Below, piece after piece: positions 16,007-23,586 of a stretch of DNA of 64,000 nt. This DNA comes from UBA2638 sp046293135 (GTDB taxonomy: Bacteria > Pseudomonadota > Alphaproteobacteria > Micavibrionales > Micavibrionaceae). The notes beneath the pieces were generated by a model, which was given only the letters and a program-made list of their open reading frames with translations, did not search any database and had not been told where the DNA came from. How positions within the stretch are numbered: position 1 is the stretch's first letter; each line of letters opens with the position of its first letter. The stretch lies in the NCBI GenBank assembly GCA_046293135.1, contig JBKBPR010000001.1, forward strand, positions 1 to 64,000, read 5' to 3'. A program made the position numbers and the translations under genes.

Positions 16007-17866
16007 ATGATAAAAGATCGTAAAATCTTATCGGCTGCGGCGCTATTGATCGCGTTGGCTTTGCCGCTCAATACAGTGGCTGACGCTGCGCCGCCTGTGC
16101 CGTCGCAAAAGCCTGAGTTGAGCGATGCCGCCGATAAGGCTGAAACGGCTGCGGCTTCGCACCCAAAACAACCCTCTCACAGCGGCGAGATTTCAGAGCG
16201 CCCCTTGGCCAAGATGCAGGCCGATATCTATGCGCGTATTTTTGCGCTGCAATCCCAAGGCCGCATGAAGGATGCCGATACTGAGATCGCCAAAATCCGC
16301 GACCCGCGCTTGATGGGGCATGTGCTTTATCAGCGTTATATGCACCCGACAGCTTATAGATCGACCTTCGCAGAGCTGAAAAATTGGCTGGATATCTATG
16401 CCGATCACCCCGGCGCATCGAGAATTTACCGTATGGCCAATAATCGCCGCCCTGCTGGGTTTTCGGGGCAGATCAAAAAGCCCGAAGCATTCAGAGGAAT
16501 TTCTATTGTGCGCGAGCCGACCGTTGAGCGCGCCAGACAATACACACCCGAAATACGGCGTTCACGCGCTCAGGAAACCGATATCAGCAATCTGGAGCGT
16601 GAGATTGACAGAAATATCCGCGCCGGATCGCCCAGCCATGCGCTGAGACTTCTCAGAAACTCTGCGCTTGCCAAACATCTTGACCAGACCGAGCGTGATA
16701 TTATCAAGTCCCGCATTGCCACAGGGTATTTTCATGCAGGGCGCATGGATCAGAGCTATAAGCTGGCGCGGCAAGTTGTCCAGCGTTCCGGCGACAATGC
16801 CCCGCAAGCGGCATGGATTGTGGGCTTGATCAGTTGGAAAGAAAAGAAATACATCAAGGCAGCACAGCATTTTGAGATGGCTGCCTATTCGCCCTATCTA
16901 TCGGGCTGGAACGCTGGCAGTGCGGCATTTTGGGCGGCGCGGGCGCATATGCGTTCGGGCAATGTGAAGGATGTGTCGCGGCTGTTGCACAAGGCGCATG
17001 AACACCCCAGAACATTTTACGGCCTGCTGGCGGCGCGAGCCTTGGGTAAGGATTTTCAGTTTGATTGGAAAATACCAGTTTTCACGCGTGATTATTACAA
17101 TGTCTTGAATGCCTCGATGCACGGGCGGCGCGCTATGGCGTTGGTAGCGGCGGGGCAAATGCATCTGGCCGAAGCCGAGCTGGTGCGGATCAGCCCATCG
17201 GATCATGATGATCTATATACCGCGCTTTTGGCCTATGCCGATTTTGCCGATCTGCCCGCGCTGGCCTTCCGTGTCGGCGGGGTATTGTCGGATTCGGGTA
17301 AACGGGATTTTTACGATATGGCGCTGTATCCTGTCAGCTCATGGGTGCCGACCAGCGGGTTCGAGGTTGATCCCGCGCTCATTCATGCGATTATGCGTCA
17401 GGAATCGCGCTTTAATCCCCATGCCAAAAGCCCGAGCGGGGCGCGGGGGTTGATGCAAATTATGCCCGCCACGGCAAGCTATATAACCGATCAGGATTTT
17501 ACAGGCCGCGCCGCGCATAAGCTGCTCAATCCGCAGACCAATCTGGATATCGGGCAATATTACATCAAGCGCCTGATGGGGACATCGATTGTCGGCGGGG
17601 ATATGATCAAGATGTTGGCGGCGTATAATGCGGGGCCGGGGAATTTGCAAAAATGGCAGCGCCAAATGGGTGATGTCGATGATCCGCTGCTGTTTATCGA
17701 GATGCTGCCGATGGCGGAAACCCGCTCTTATGTTGAGCGCGTGCTGTCGAATTACTGGATTTACCGTTTGCGTGATAATAGGGAAACCCCCTCACTTGAT
17801 CTGTTGGCGCAAGGCCAATGGCCGGTCAAAAGCGGTGAAGAGTTCCTGATCGCGTTGCAAAATTAA
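16007..17866 (+). CDS. Soluble lytic murein transglycosylase (Slt-type)
   Basis: A 619-residue periplasmic peptidoglycan lyase that cleaves MurNAc-GlcNAc bonds to give 1,6-anhydro ends. The signal peptide at residues 1-28 ends near TVADA. An alpha-helical superhelical domain follows (about 60-430; AARAHMRSG, FYGLLAARALG). The C-terminal SLT domain has the catalytic Glu in MRQESRFNPHAKSPSGARGL (E466), then LMQIMPATA, NLDIGQYYIKRL and AAYNAGPGNLQKW. Length and domain order match Slt70-like enzymes. It appears monocistronic, and the ribosome site before ATG 16007 is weak. A long repeat-rich gap follows. Confidence 0.95.
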   Translation: MIKDRKILSAAALLIALALPLNTVADAAPPVPSQKPELSDAADKAETAAASHPKQPSHSGEISERPLAKMQADIYARIFALQSQGRMKDADTEIAKIRDPRLMGHVLYQRYMHPTAYRSTFAELKNWLDIYADHPGASRIYRMANNRRPAGFSGQIKKPEAFRGISIVREPTVERARQYTPEIRRSRAQETDISNLEREIDRNIRAGSPSHALRLLRNSALAKHLDQTERDIIKSRIATGYFHAGRMDQSYKLARQVVQRSGDNAPQAAWIVGLISWKEKKYIKAAQHFEMAAYSPYLSGWNAGSAAFWAARAHMRSGNVKDVSRLLHKAHEHPRTFYGLLAARALGKDFQFDWKIPVFTRDYYNVLNASMHGRRAMALVAAGQMHLAEAELVRISPSDHDDLYTALLAYADFADLPALAFRVGGVLSDSGKRDFYDMALYPVSSWVPTSGFEVDPALIHAIMRQESRFNPHAKSPSGARGLMQIMPATASYITDQDFTGRAAHKLLNPQTNLDIGQYYIKRLMGTSIVGGDMIKMLAAYNAGPGNLQKWQRQMGDVDDPLLFIEMLPMAETRSYVERVLSNYWIYRLRDNRETPSLDLLAQGQWPVKSGEEFLIALQN

Positions 17867-17966
17867 ACAGGTAAGACAGGCAAGGGCGAGCATTTATATC
17901 TTGACATTATAGGAATTAAATCATATATTGATTTTGTCTAATGGGCGAATTGCGCCTAAAATACGC

Positions 17967-18027
17967 CGTCATTACACTGCGCTCACCACCGTCGTCATTA
18001 CACGGCCTCACCACCTCGTCATTCCGG
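17967..18027. repeat. Imperfect tandem direct repeat of about 25 bp
   Basis: Two near-identical copies starting CGTCATTACAC and ending CTCACCAC lie at 17967-17989 and 17993-18014, and a third partial copy (CGTCATTCCGG) starts at 18017 and runs into a perfect hairpin. No reading frame with coding character crosses them. They form the left part of the repeat-rich 694-bp gap between the transglycosylase and hisN. Confidence 0.6.
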
Positions 18028-18040
18028 CGAAAGCCGGAAT
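18021..18040. repeat. REP-like perfect palindrome
   Basis: ATTCCGGC-GAAA-GCCGGAAT is an 8-bp perfect stem with a GAAA tetraloop, preceded by CGTC and followed by CTAGA. The form is common in dispersed REP-like repeats of Proteobacteria. No T-run follows, so a classic intrinsic terminator for the transglycosylase gene is not supported. Confidence 0.6.
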
Positions 18041-18053
18041 CTAGAAGAATGTA

Positions 18054-18228
18054 AACCACCAAGATACAAAGTCACCAAGAGTTCAAAGCCTATACCGTCA
18101 TGCCCGCCTTGTGCGGGCATCCGGATATTGTGCCGCAATAAGTTGCCCAGATCCCCGCCGTATAAGCTCTGCTGCGCAGAGCCGCGGGGATGACACTGAA
18201 CCCTTGGTGACTTTGTGTCTTGGTGGTT
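18054..18228. repeat. MITE-like element with 26-bp terminal inverted repeats
   Basis: The ends 18054-18079 (AACCACCAAGATACAAAGTC...) and 18203-18228 are inverted copies of each other, matching at 25 of 26 positions. The 123-bp interior holds two further hairpins: ATGCCCGC/GCGGGCAT (18100-18120), and a compound cruciform with ATCCCCGC/GCGGGGAT outer arms (18151-18158 and 18184-18191) around GCTCTGC/GCAGAGC (18166-18182). There is no coding potential. This is the structure of a small non-autonomous mobile or structural repeat; target-site duplications are not evident. Confidence 0.6.
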
Positions 18229-18411
18229 CAAAAACAACAAAGGAATAGCAATGATGTACCCTTCAAAGCGCCAGCCAAGGCTAATGTTGCCATTGTCTGT
18301 ACTTTTGCCACTACCTCTGTCTCGACTTTTACCCCGACTTCGCAACCTTCCCTTTCTTTCCCTTGGCCTATCTTACCCTGCGCCTTCCCCAGTGCTGTGT
18401 TATGTAAAATA

Positions 18412-18538
18412 TATACAGATCAGCCAAAAACAAGTGGGGCGAGTGGGGCAAGTGGGGCGAAGTTCCCGTAACTTTCTGAAATATTTAACAAACCTTTCGC
18501 CCCACTTTAAATTCGAGAGTGGGGCGAGTGGGGCGAAA
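18412..18538 (+). repeat. Dispersed G-rich repeat, copy A (GTGGGGCGA family)
   Basis: A 127-bp non-coding block. It starts TATACAGATCAG, has three tandem GTGGGGC(G/A)A units at 18433-18461, an AT-rich middle, a perfect 10-bp hairpin TCGCCCCACT/AGTGGGGCGA (18497-18506 and 18518-18527) and ends with two more units (18519-18538). A reverse-complement copy lies at 56014-56131, sharing the boundaries and the order of parts but with one unit fewer. It ends just before the 3' end of hisN. The function is unknown to me. Confidence 0.7.
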
Positions 18539-18560
18539 CGCCCAAAGGTTAAATCTTCAT

Positions 18561-19328
18561 CTAGGCCGTTTGAATAATTTCCAGTACGGTCTCTTTGATC
18601 GCCGGATCACCGCCTGCGATCACGCAGCCATTCGATGTGAGCGTTAGCGGCGCGCCTTGCCAATCACAAATAAACCCGCCGGCGCTTTCAATCACGGGAA
18701 CCAGCGCCGCAAAATCATAAGGCGAGAGCGCGGCCTCAACCGCCAGATCCATGTGCCCCGATGCGATCAGGCCATACATATAACAATCTCCGCCCCAAGC
18801 CATCATTTTGGTTTGCTTTTCGATGTCCCAATATACGGGTTTGACGGCCTCAAACATCGCGGGAGTTGTGGAAGCGCAGCAGGCCAGTGCCAGCTCCTTA
18901 CACGGGCGGGTTTTGCAAGGCTGGCCGTTATATTGCGTCTGGAAATTCTTGGCGCCGATCCAGCGTTCCTGTGAAATCGGCTGGTCGATCAAGCCGAGCA
19001 GCGCCGCGTCCTCCCCCTCCCATAGCGCGATCAGCGTGCCGAAGGTCGGGCGACCGATGACAAAAGATTTTGTGCCGTCAATCGGATCAATCACCCAGTT
19101 CAAGCCGCTTTGCGAGGGTTTTGTTCCGTATTCCTCGCCGATAATGCCGTCTTGCGGTCTTTTATGCTCCAGAATTTCGCGCAGCCTTTGTTCAATCGTG
19201 CGATCGGCAATCGTCACAGGGCTTTCATCGCCCTTGGAGATAACCTCGAACGGCTGGCGGTAATAATTTCGTGCAATTTTCCCCGCTTCTTCAGCGAGTT
19301 CTGTTGCAAGTTCCAGAAATTCCTGCAT
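18561..19328 (-). CDS. hisN: Histidinol-phosphatase, inositol-monophosphatase type
   Basis: A 255-residue Mg-dependent, Li-sensitive-type phosphatase fold that removes phosphate from histidinol phosphate in histidine synthesis. Metal-binding motifs are IIGEEYG (about residues 62-68), WVIDPIDGTKSF (about 77-88) and YDFAALVPVIESAGG (about 203-217). The residues around IDGTKSFVIGRPTFGTLIAL and LIDQPISQERWIG are those of the HisN branch rather than SuhB or CysQ. Length is standard. It is divergent from alaS, with about 50 bp between the starts. Confidence 0.9.
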   Translation of the reverse strand: MQEFLELATELAEEAGKIARNYYRQPFEVISKGDESPVTIADRTIEQRLREILEHKRPQDGIIGEEYGTKPSQSGLNWVIDPIDGTKSFVIGRPTFGTLIALWEGEDAALLGLIDQPISQERWIGAKNFQTQYNGQPCKTRPCKELALACCASTTPAMFEAVKPVYWDIEKQTKMMAWGGDCYMYGLIASGHMDLAVEAALSPYDFAALVPVIESAGGFICDWQGAPLTLTSNGCVIAGGDPAIKETVLEIIQTA

Positions 19329-19379
19329 AAATACCTCAAGACAAATAAAGTTTTACTCCTGTGAAATAGAGATCATCCG

Positions 19380-22070
19380 ATGAAGACAGTCAATGACATC
19401 CGCAATGAATTTTTGGGATTTTTTGAAAAAAACGGCCATGAGGTCGTGGAATCGAGCGGCCTCGTCCCGCATAACGACCCGACATTGATGTTCACCAATT
19501 CGGGCATGGTGCAGTTCAAGAACGTCTTTACCGGCGTCGAGCATCGCCCCTATAAACGCGCCACCACCTCGCAAAAATGCGTACGGGCGGGCGGCAAACA
19601 TAACGATCTGGAGAATGTCGGCTATACGGCGCGCCACCACACATTCTTTGAGATGCTGGGGAATTTTTCCTTCGGTGATTATTTCAAGGAGGAGGCGATT
19701 GCCTTTGCTTGGGAATTGGTAACGAAAAATTTTGCCCTGCCGCCTGAAAAGCTCTGCGTGACTGTTCACGCCACCGATGAAGAGGCTGCTGCGATCTGGA
19801 AGAAGGTCACAGGCCTTCATGACAGCAAAATTATCCGTATCAATAGCGATGATAATTTCTGGCGTATGGGCGATACAGGGCCTTGCGGGCCATGCACTGA
19901 GATTTTCTACGATCACGGCGATCATATCCCCGGCGGCCCTCCGGGCAGCCCTGATGAGGATGGCGACCGTTTCATTGAAATCTGGAACAATGTTTTCATG
20001 CAATATGAGCAGGTCGATGCGCAGACCCGTATTGATCTTCCGGCGCAAAGCGTTGATACAGGCATGGGGCTGGAGCGGATTGCCGCAACGCTGATGGGCA
20101 GCCATGATAACTACGCGATTGATATTATGCGCAGCCTGATCGAGCACAGCGCCGCTGTCACGGGCATTGCCCCCGATGGCGCTATGTCCGCCTCTCACCG
20201 CGTGATTGCCGATCATATACGATGCAGTGCGTTTCTAATGGCGGATGGGGTGATGCCGTCCAATGAAGGGCGCGGCTATGTGCTCCGCCGTATTATGCGC
20301 CGCGGTATGCGCCACGCGCATCTATTGGGCGCGGATGAGCCGTTGCTCTATAAATTGTTGCCGACCCTGATCGGGAAAATGGGCGAGGCCTATCCCGAGC
20401 TGAAACGCGCTGAAAGCCTGATTTCGCAAACGCTGAAAACCGAAGAAGAGCGTTTCAAAAAGACTCTGGATCGTGGTTTGAAGATGTTGGAGGAAGAAAG
20501 CGCGAATGTTGCAAGCGGCGCTCAATTCCCCGGTGATATCGCTTTTAAGCTTTACGATACGTATGGTTTCCCATTGGATCTAACGCAAGATGCCTTGAAA
20601 GCCAAAGGGATTGCGGTTGATGTTGCGGCGTTTGAAACCTGTATGGATGAGCAGAAAAAAGCCGCTCGCGCCGCATGGGCGGGGAGCGGTGATGCGGCTG
20701 ATGAAAAGCTGTGGTTTGATATTCTCGATGAATGCAGCGCAACTGAATTTTTGGGCTATGAGAAGCTGACCGCCGAGGGCAAGGTCTTGGCGATTGTCAA
20801 AGATGGCGCGCGCGCGCAAAGTATCAATAAAAACGATACGGCCTGTATCGTTACAAATCAGAGCCCGTTTTATGCCGAAAGCGGCGGACAGGTTGGGGAT
20901 ATGGGGGTTTTTGTGACAGCCGACAAAGCCCGCATTGTGATTGAGGACACCAAAAAGAAGTTGGGCAAACTCTGGGTTCATATCGGCAAAGTTGAAGATG
21001 GGACACTCAAAGTCGGCGATACGTTGGAGATGAAAGTCGACCAAACCCGCCGCGCCGATATTCAGGCCAATCACTCGGCCACGCATTTGTTGCATGAGGC
21101 TTTGCGCCAAGTGCTCGGCGATCATGTGGCGCAGAAAGGCTCGCTACAGGATGCGCAGCGGACGCGTTTTGATATTTCCCACCCCAATGCGATCAAGCCG
21201 GAAGAAATCGCGGCGGTTGAGGCCATCGTCAATGAGCAAATTCGTGCGGCCAGCCCCGTTGAAACGCGGGTGATGCCGATTGACGAGGCGCGGGAAACGG
21301 GCGCTATGGCGCTGTTTGGCGAAAAATATGATGATGAGGTGCGCGTTGTGAGCATGGGCACAGCGCAGCAGGGCAGCCATAAGGTCTTTTCGGTCGAGCT
21401 TTGCGGCGGAACACATGTGAAATCAACAGGCGAGATCGGCAAATTCAAGATTGTGTCCGAAGGTGCGCTTTCCGCCGGAATTCGCCGTGTTGAAGCCCTG
21501 ACGGGGGAGCGGGTGAGCGCTTATGAACAAGAAAAATCCAAGGCGTTGCAGGACGAAATCGTACGTTTGCAAGGTGAGTACGGTAAGCTTTCCGAGGAGT
21601 TGAAGGCTTTGGGCGGCGTGCCTGCCCCGCTTTCGAAACAGGCAACCGATCCTCAGGACATTATTCGCGAGAATAAAAAGCTGCAAAAGGAAATCGCCGA
21701 TCTGCGCCGTCAGCAAGGTACACAAAGTTCAGCGGGCGAGGTCAAAGATGTTGGCGGCAAGAGCTTTATCGGCAAGGTGTTGGAAGATTTTCCGCCCAAA
21801 GACCTGAAGCCGATGGCCGATGAGTTGAAACAAAAGCTCGGCTCTGGTGTGATTGCGCTGATTGCCAAGAATGACGGCAAGGCCTCGCTTGTTGTTGCGG
21901 TGACCAGCGATCTGGCGGGAACGGTTAATGCGGTTGATCTGGTTAAAATCGGCGCTGAGGCTTTGGGCGGACAAGGCGGCGGCGGTCGCCCCGATATGGC
22001 GCAGGCCGGAGGGCCGAACGGCGATGCCGCAAATGATGCGGTTAGTGCTATCGAGAAAGCTTTGGCTTAG
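19380..22070 (+). CDS. alaS: Alanine--tRNA ligase
   Basis: An 896-residue class II synthetase of full family length. The N-terminal catalytic core has MKTVNDIRNEFLGFFEKNGH and VPHNDPTLMFTNSGMVQFKN, motif 2 RATTSQKCVRAGGKHNDLEN, and GDTGPCGPCTEIFYD. The editing domain has the zinc-type motifs NHSATHLLHEAL and CGGTHV. The C-terminal DHHA1-type C-Ala domain contains ALIAKNDGKASLVVAV and GGQGGGGRPDMAQAGG. ATG 19380 begins the conserved N-terminus. It is divergent from hisN and convergent with the RelA/SpoT-like gene, 40 bp apart. Confidence 0.98.
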   Translation: MKTVNDIRNEFLGFFEKNGHEVVESSGLVPHNDPTLMFTNSGMVQFKNVFTGVEHRPYKRATTSQKCVRAGGKHNDLENVGYTARHHTFFEMLGNFSFGDYFKEEAIAFAWELVTKNFALPPEKLCVTVHATDEEAAAIWKKVTGLHDSKIIRINSDDNFWRMGDTGPCGPCTEIFYDHGDHIPGGPPGSPDEDGDRFIEIWNNVFMQYEQVDAQTRIDLPAQSVDTGMGLERIAATLMGSHDNYAIDIMRSLIEHSAAVTGIAPDGAMSASHRVIADHIRCSAFLMADGVMPSNEGRGYVLRRIMRRGMRHAHLLGADEPLLYKLLPTLIGKMGEAYPELKRAESLISQTLKTEEERFKKTLDRGLKMLEEESANVASGAQFPGDIAFKLYDTYGFPLDLTQDALKAKGIAVDVAAFETCMDEQKKAARAAWAGSGDAADEKLWFDILDECSATEFLGYEKLTAEGKVLAIVKDGARAQSINKNDTACIVTNQSPFYAESGGQVGDMGVFVTADKARIVIEDTKKKLGKLWVHIGKVEDGTLKVGDTLEMKVDQTRRADIQANHSATHLLHEALRQVLGDHVAQKGSLQDAQRTRFDISHPNAIKPEEIAAVEAIVNEQIRAASPVETRVMPIDEARETGAMALFGEKYDDEVRVVSMGTAQQGSHKVFSVELCGGTHVKSTGEIGKFKIVSEGALSAGIRRVEALTGERVSAYEQEKSKALQDEIVRLQGEYGKLSEELKALGGVPAPLSKQATDPQDIIRENKKLQKEIADLRRQQGTQSSAGEVKDVGGKSFIGKVLEDFPPKDLKPMADELKQKLGSGVIALIAKNDGKASLVVAVTSDLAGTVNAVDLVKIGAEALGGQGGGGRPDMAQAGGPNGDAANDAVSAIEKALA

Positions 22071-22110
22071 AGGGCAGCGTGGCTTTTCGTTTCGCCGTTA
22101 CCCGGTCATT

Positions 22111-22959
22111 TTAGGCATCATAAGTAAGGTGCTCCGAAGAGCTTGGTCTATGTGTTGCGCTCGGTGTTTTTCTATCTTGAGGATATTGTTCGATTTCAGG
22201 CTCTTTAATCAGCGCTGGAAGATCGTCAAATTCAGGGAATTTTGTTTTAACCATAGGAAGCAAACCTGCTTCTTTGGCGGCTATTTTATGAAGCTCTAGG
22301 ATTTCTTTTACGACCTCGATTTCGCCCGCTGTTAATACGGAATCAATCGGCACAGGTTTTCCCGAATGTTTGCTTTTTTGCTCCCAATTTTCAAGTGATC
22401 CGCGCACAGCCTCGTATAGCTTATGGGTTTTATCATATGTCGCCTTCATGGATTCGGGGTAAATCTGAACCTCGAACGGCGTACCATCATATTCAATCGT
22501 TAAATATAGCGCCATATACCCCCAGCGTTTGGGATTGGTGATAAAATCTCTGGGGTCGTGGTGATGCGTGTAACCTGAACGACGCTGTATGTCTTTATTG
22601 AAATTATGCTGGCGCATATTTGAGCCGAAAACTTTCATGGCCTCTTTTAGCTCTTTGGGCGATCTTGTGAAAATGGTTAATCGCGCGCCATCGGTAATTC
22701 TTGTGCTATCGCCGCCATAATTGTCGCGGGCTTTTCTGTTGATGGAGGCTTCAGATTTTGGCTCAGCCATGTAAATGCGGTCTTCAATTGCAAAATGATC
22801 TGTCTCATCAATTCCCAAAACCTCAGAGCAAAATGCCCGCGCATATTTATATGCCGGTGTTTGCACCATCTGTGACTGCTTACGAATATGTTCAACAGAA
22901 GGACCTTTTTCGATGCCGGATACAGCAGTTTCAAAGCCTTTTGAGCAATTTTTTCCCAT
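22111..22959 (-). CDS. Orphan RelA/SpoT-like nucleotidyl(pyrophospho)transferase-fold protein
   Basis: A 282-residue protein with one domain resembling the (p)ppGpp synthetase fold. Residues 67-77 (PKSEASINRKA) match the ATP-site pattern PKxxxSIxxK. RITDGARLTIF (87-97) matches the region after it with the metal Asp (D90). FITNPKRWGYMALYLTI (139-155) aligns with the PKxxGYRSLH loop, but the Arg and His are replaced (GYMALY). FEVQIYPESM (162-171) matches the ExQI(R/Y)xxxM motif. No HD hydrolase, TGS or ACT domain is present. AAAGGGAAA lies 8 nt before ATG 22959. The gene stands alone between alaS and ndk. It could be a small alarmone synthetase, a tRNA- or ADP-directed pyrophosphokinase toxin, or inactive. 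The function is not assignable. Confidence 0.65.
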   Translation of the reverse strand: MGKNCSKGFETAVSGIEKGPSVEHIRKQSQMVQTPAYKYARAFCSEVLGIDETDHFAIEDRIYMAEPKSEASINRKARDNYGGDSTRITDGARLTIFTRSPKELKEAMKVFGSNMRQHNFNKDIQRRSGYTHHHDPRDFITNPKRWGYMALYLTIEYDGTPFEVQIYPESMKATYDKTHKLYEAVRGSLENWEQKSKHSGKPVPIDSVLTAGEIEVVKEILELHKIAAKEAGLLPMVKTKFPEFDDLPALIKEPEIEQYPQDRKTPSATHRPSSSEHLTYDA

Positions 22960-23117
22960 GTTTTTTCCCTTTACAGTAATATTAGAACAAATAAATGTTA
23001 AAAATCAATGTATTCATTGCTCAAAAGTGAAAAAATTCATTTAGGCATTGCCAGTTCGGTTATGGCGCTATATAACGCTGTTCACGAAATTTACTTTTCA
23101 GACCAAAGGATAAAGCA

Positions 23118-23540
23118 ATGGCCATAGAACGTACATTTTCCATTATCAAGCCTGACGCAACGCGCCGTAACCTGACAGGTGCGATTAATGCAAAGCTCGA
23201 AGCCGCAGGATTGCGGATTATCGCTCAGAAACGTATTCATATGTCGCTTGAAAAGGCGCAGGGTTTTTACGCCGTTCATAAAGAGCGCCCGTTTTTTGGC
23301 GAGTTGACCGAGTTTATGTCTTCAGAACCCGTGGTTGTGCAAGTTCTGGAAGGCGAGGATGCTGTTGCCAAAAACCGTGAGGTTATGGGCGCAACCAACC
23401 CTGCCGAAGCCGCTCCGGGCACGATCCGTAAGGAATTCGCGTTAAATATTGGCGAGAACTCGGTTCATGGCTCTGATAGCCTTGAGAACGCTAAAATTGA
23501 GATTGCCTATTTCTTTGATGATAAAGAGATTGTTGGTTAG
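23118..23540 (+). CDS. ndk: Nucleoside diphosphate kinase
   Basis: A 140-residue enzyme that transfers the gamma-phosphate of ATP to NDPs through a phosphohistidine. Conserved segments are ERTFSIIKPDATRRN at the N-terminus, RPFFGELTEFMSSEPV, the GATNPAEAAPGTIRKEF loop and the active-site region ENSVHGSDSLENA with the catalytic His. AAGGATAAAGCA precedes ATG 23118, giving a good ribosome site. It is a single gene, convergent with the large hybrid kinase. Confidence 0.98.
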   Translation: MAIERTFSIIKPDATRRNLTGAINAKLEAAGLRIIAQKRIHMSLEKAQGFYAVHKERPFFGELTEFMSSEPVVVQVLEGEDAVAKNREVMGATNPAEAAPGTIRKEFALNIGENSVHGSDSLENAKIEIAYFFDDKEIVG

Positions 23541-23586
23541 CAGCGCGCACGAGCTTTGCTGCATTCAAGTTATACAATAGGCTGTT

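Noticed and set aside
18215..18577. Open reading frames across the 17867-18560 gap
   Set aside because: They run through inverted and G-rich repeats, lack ribosome sites and have low-complexity translations, so no gene is called.
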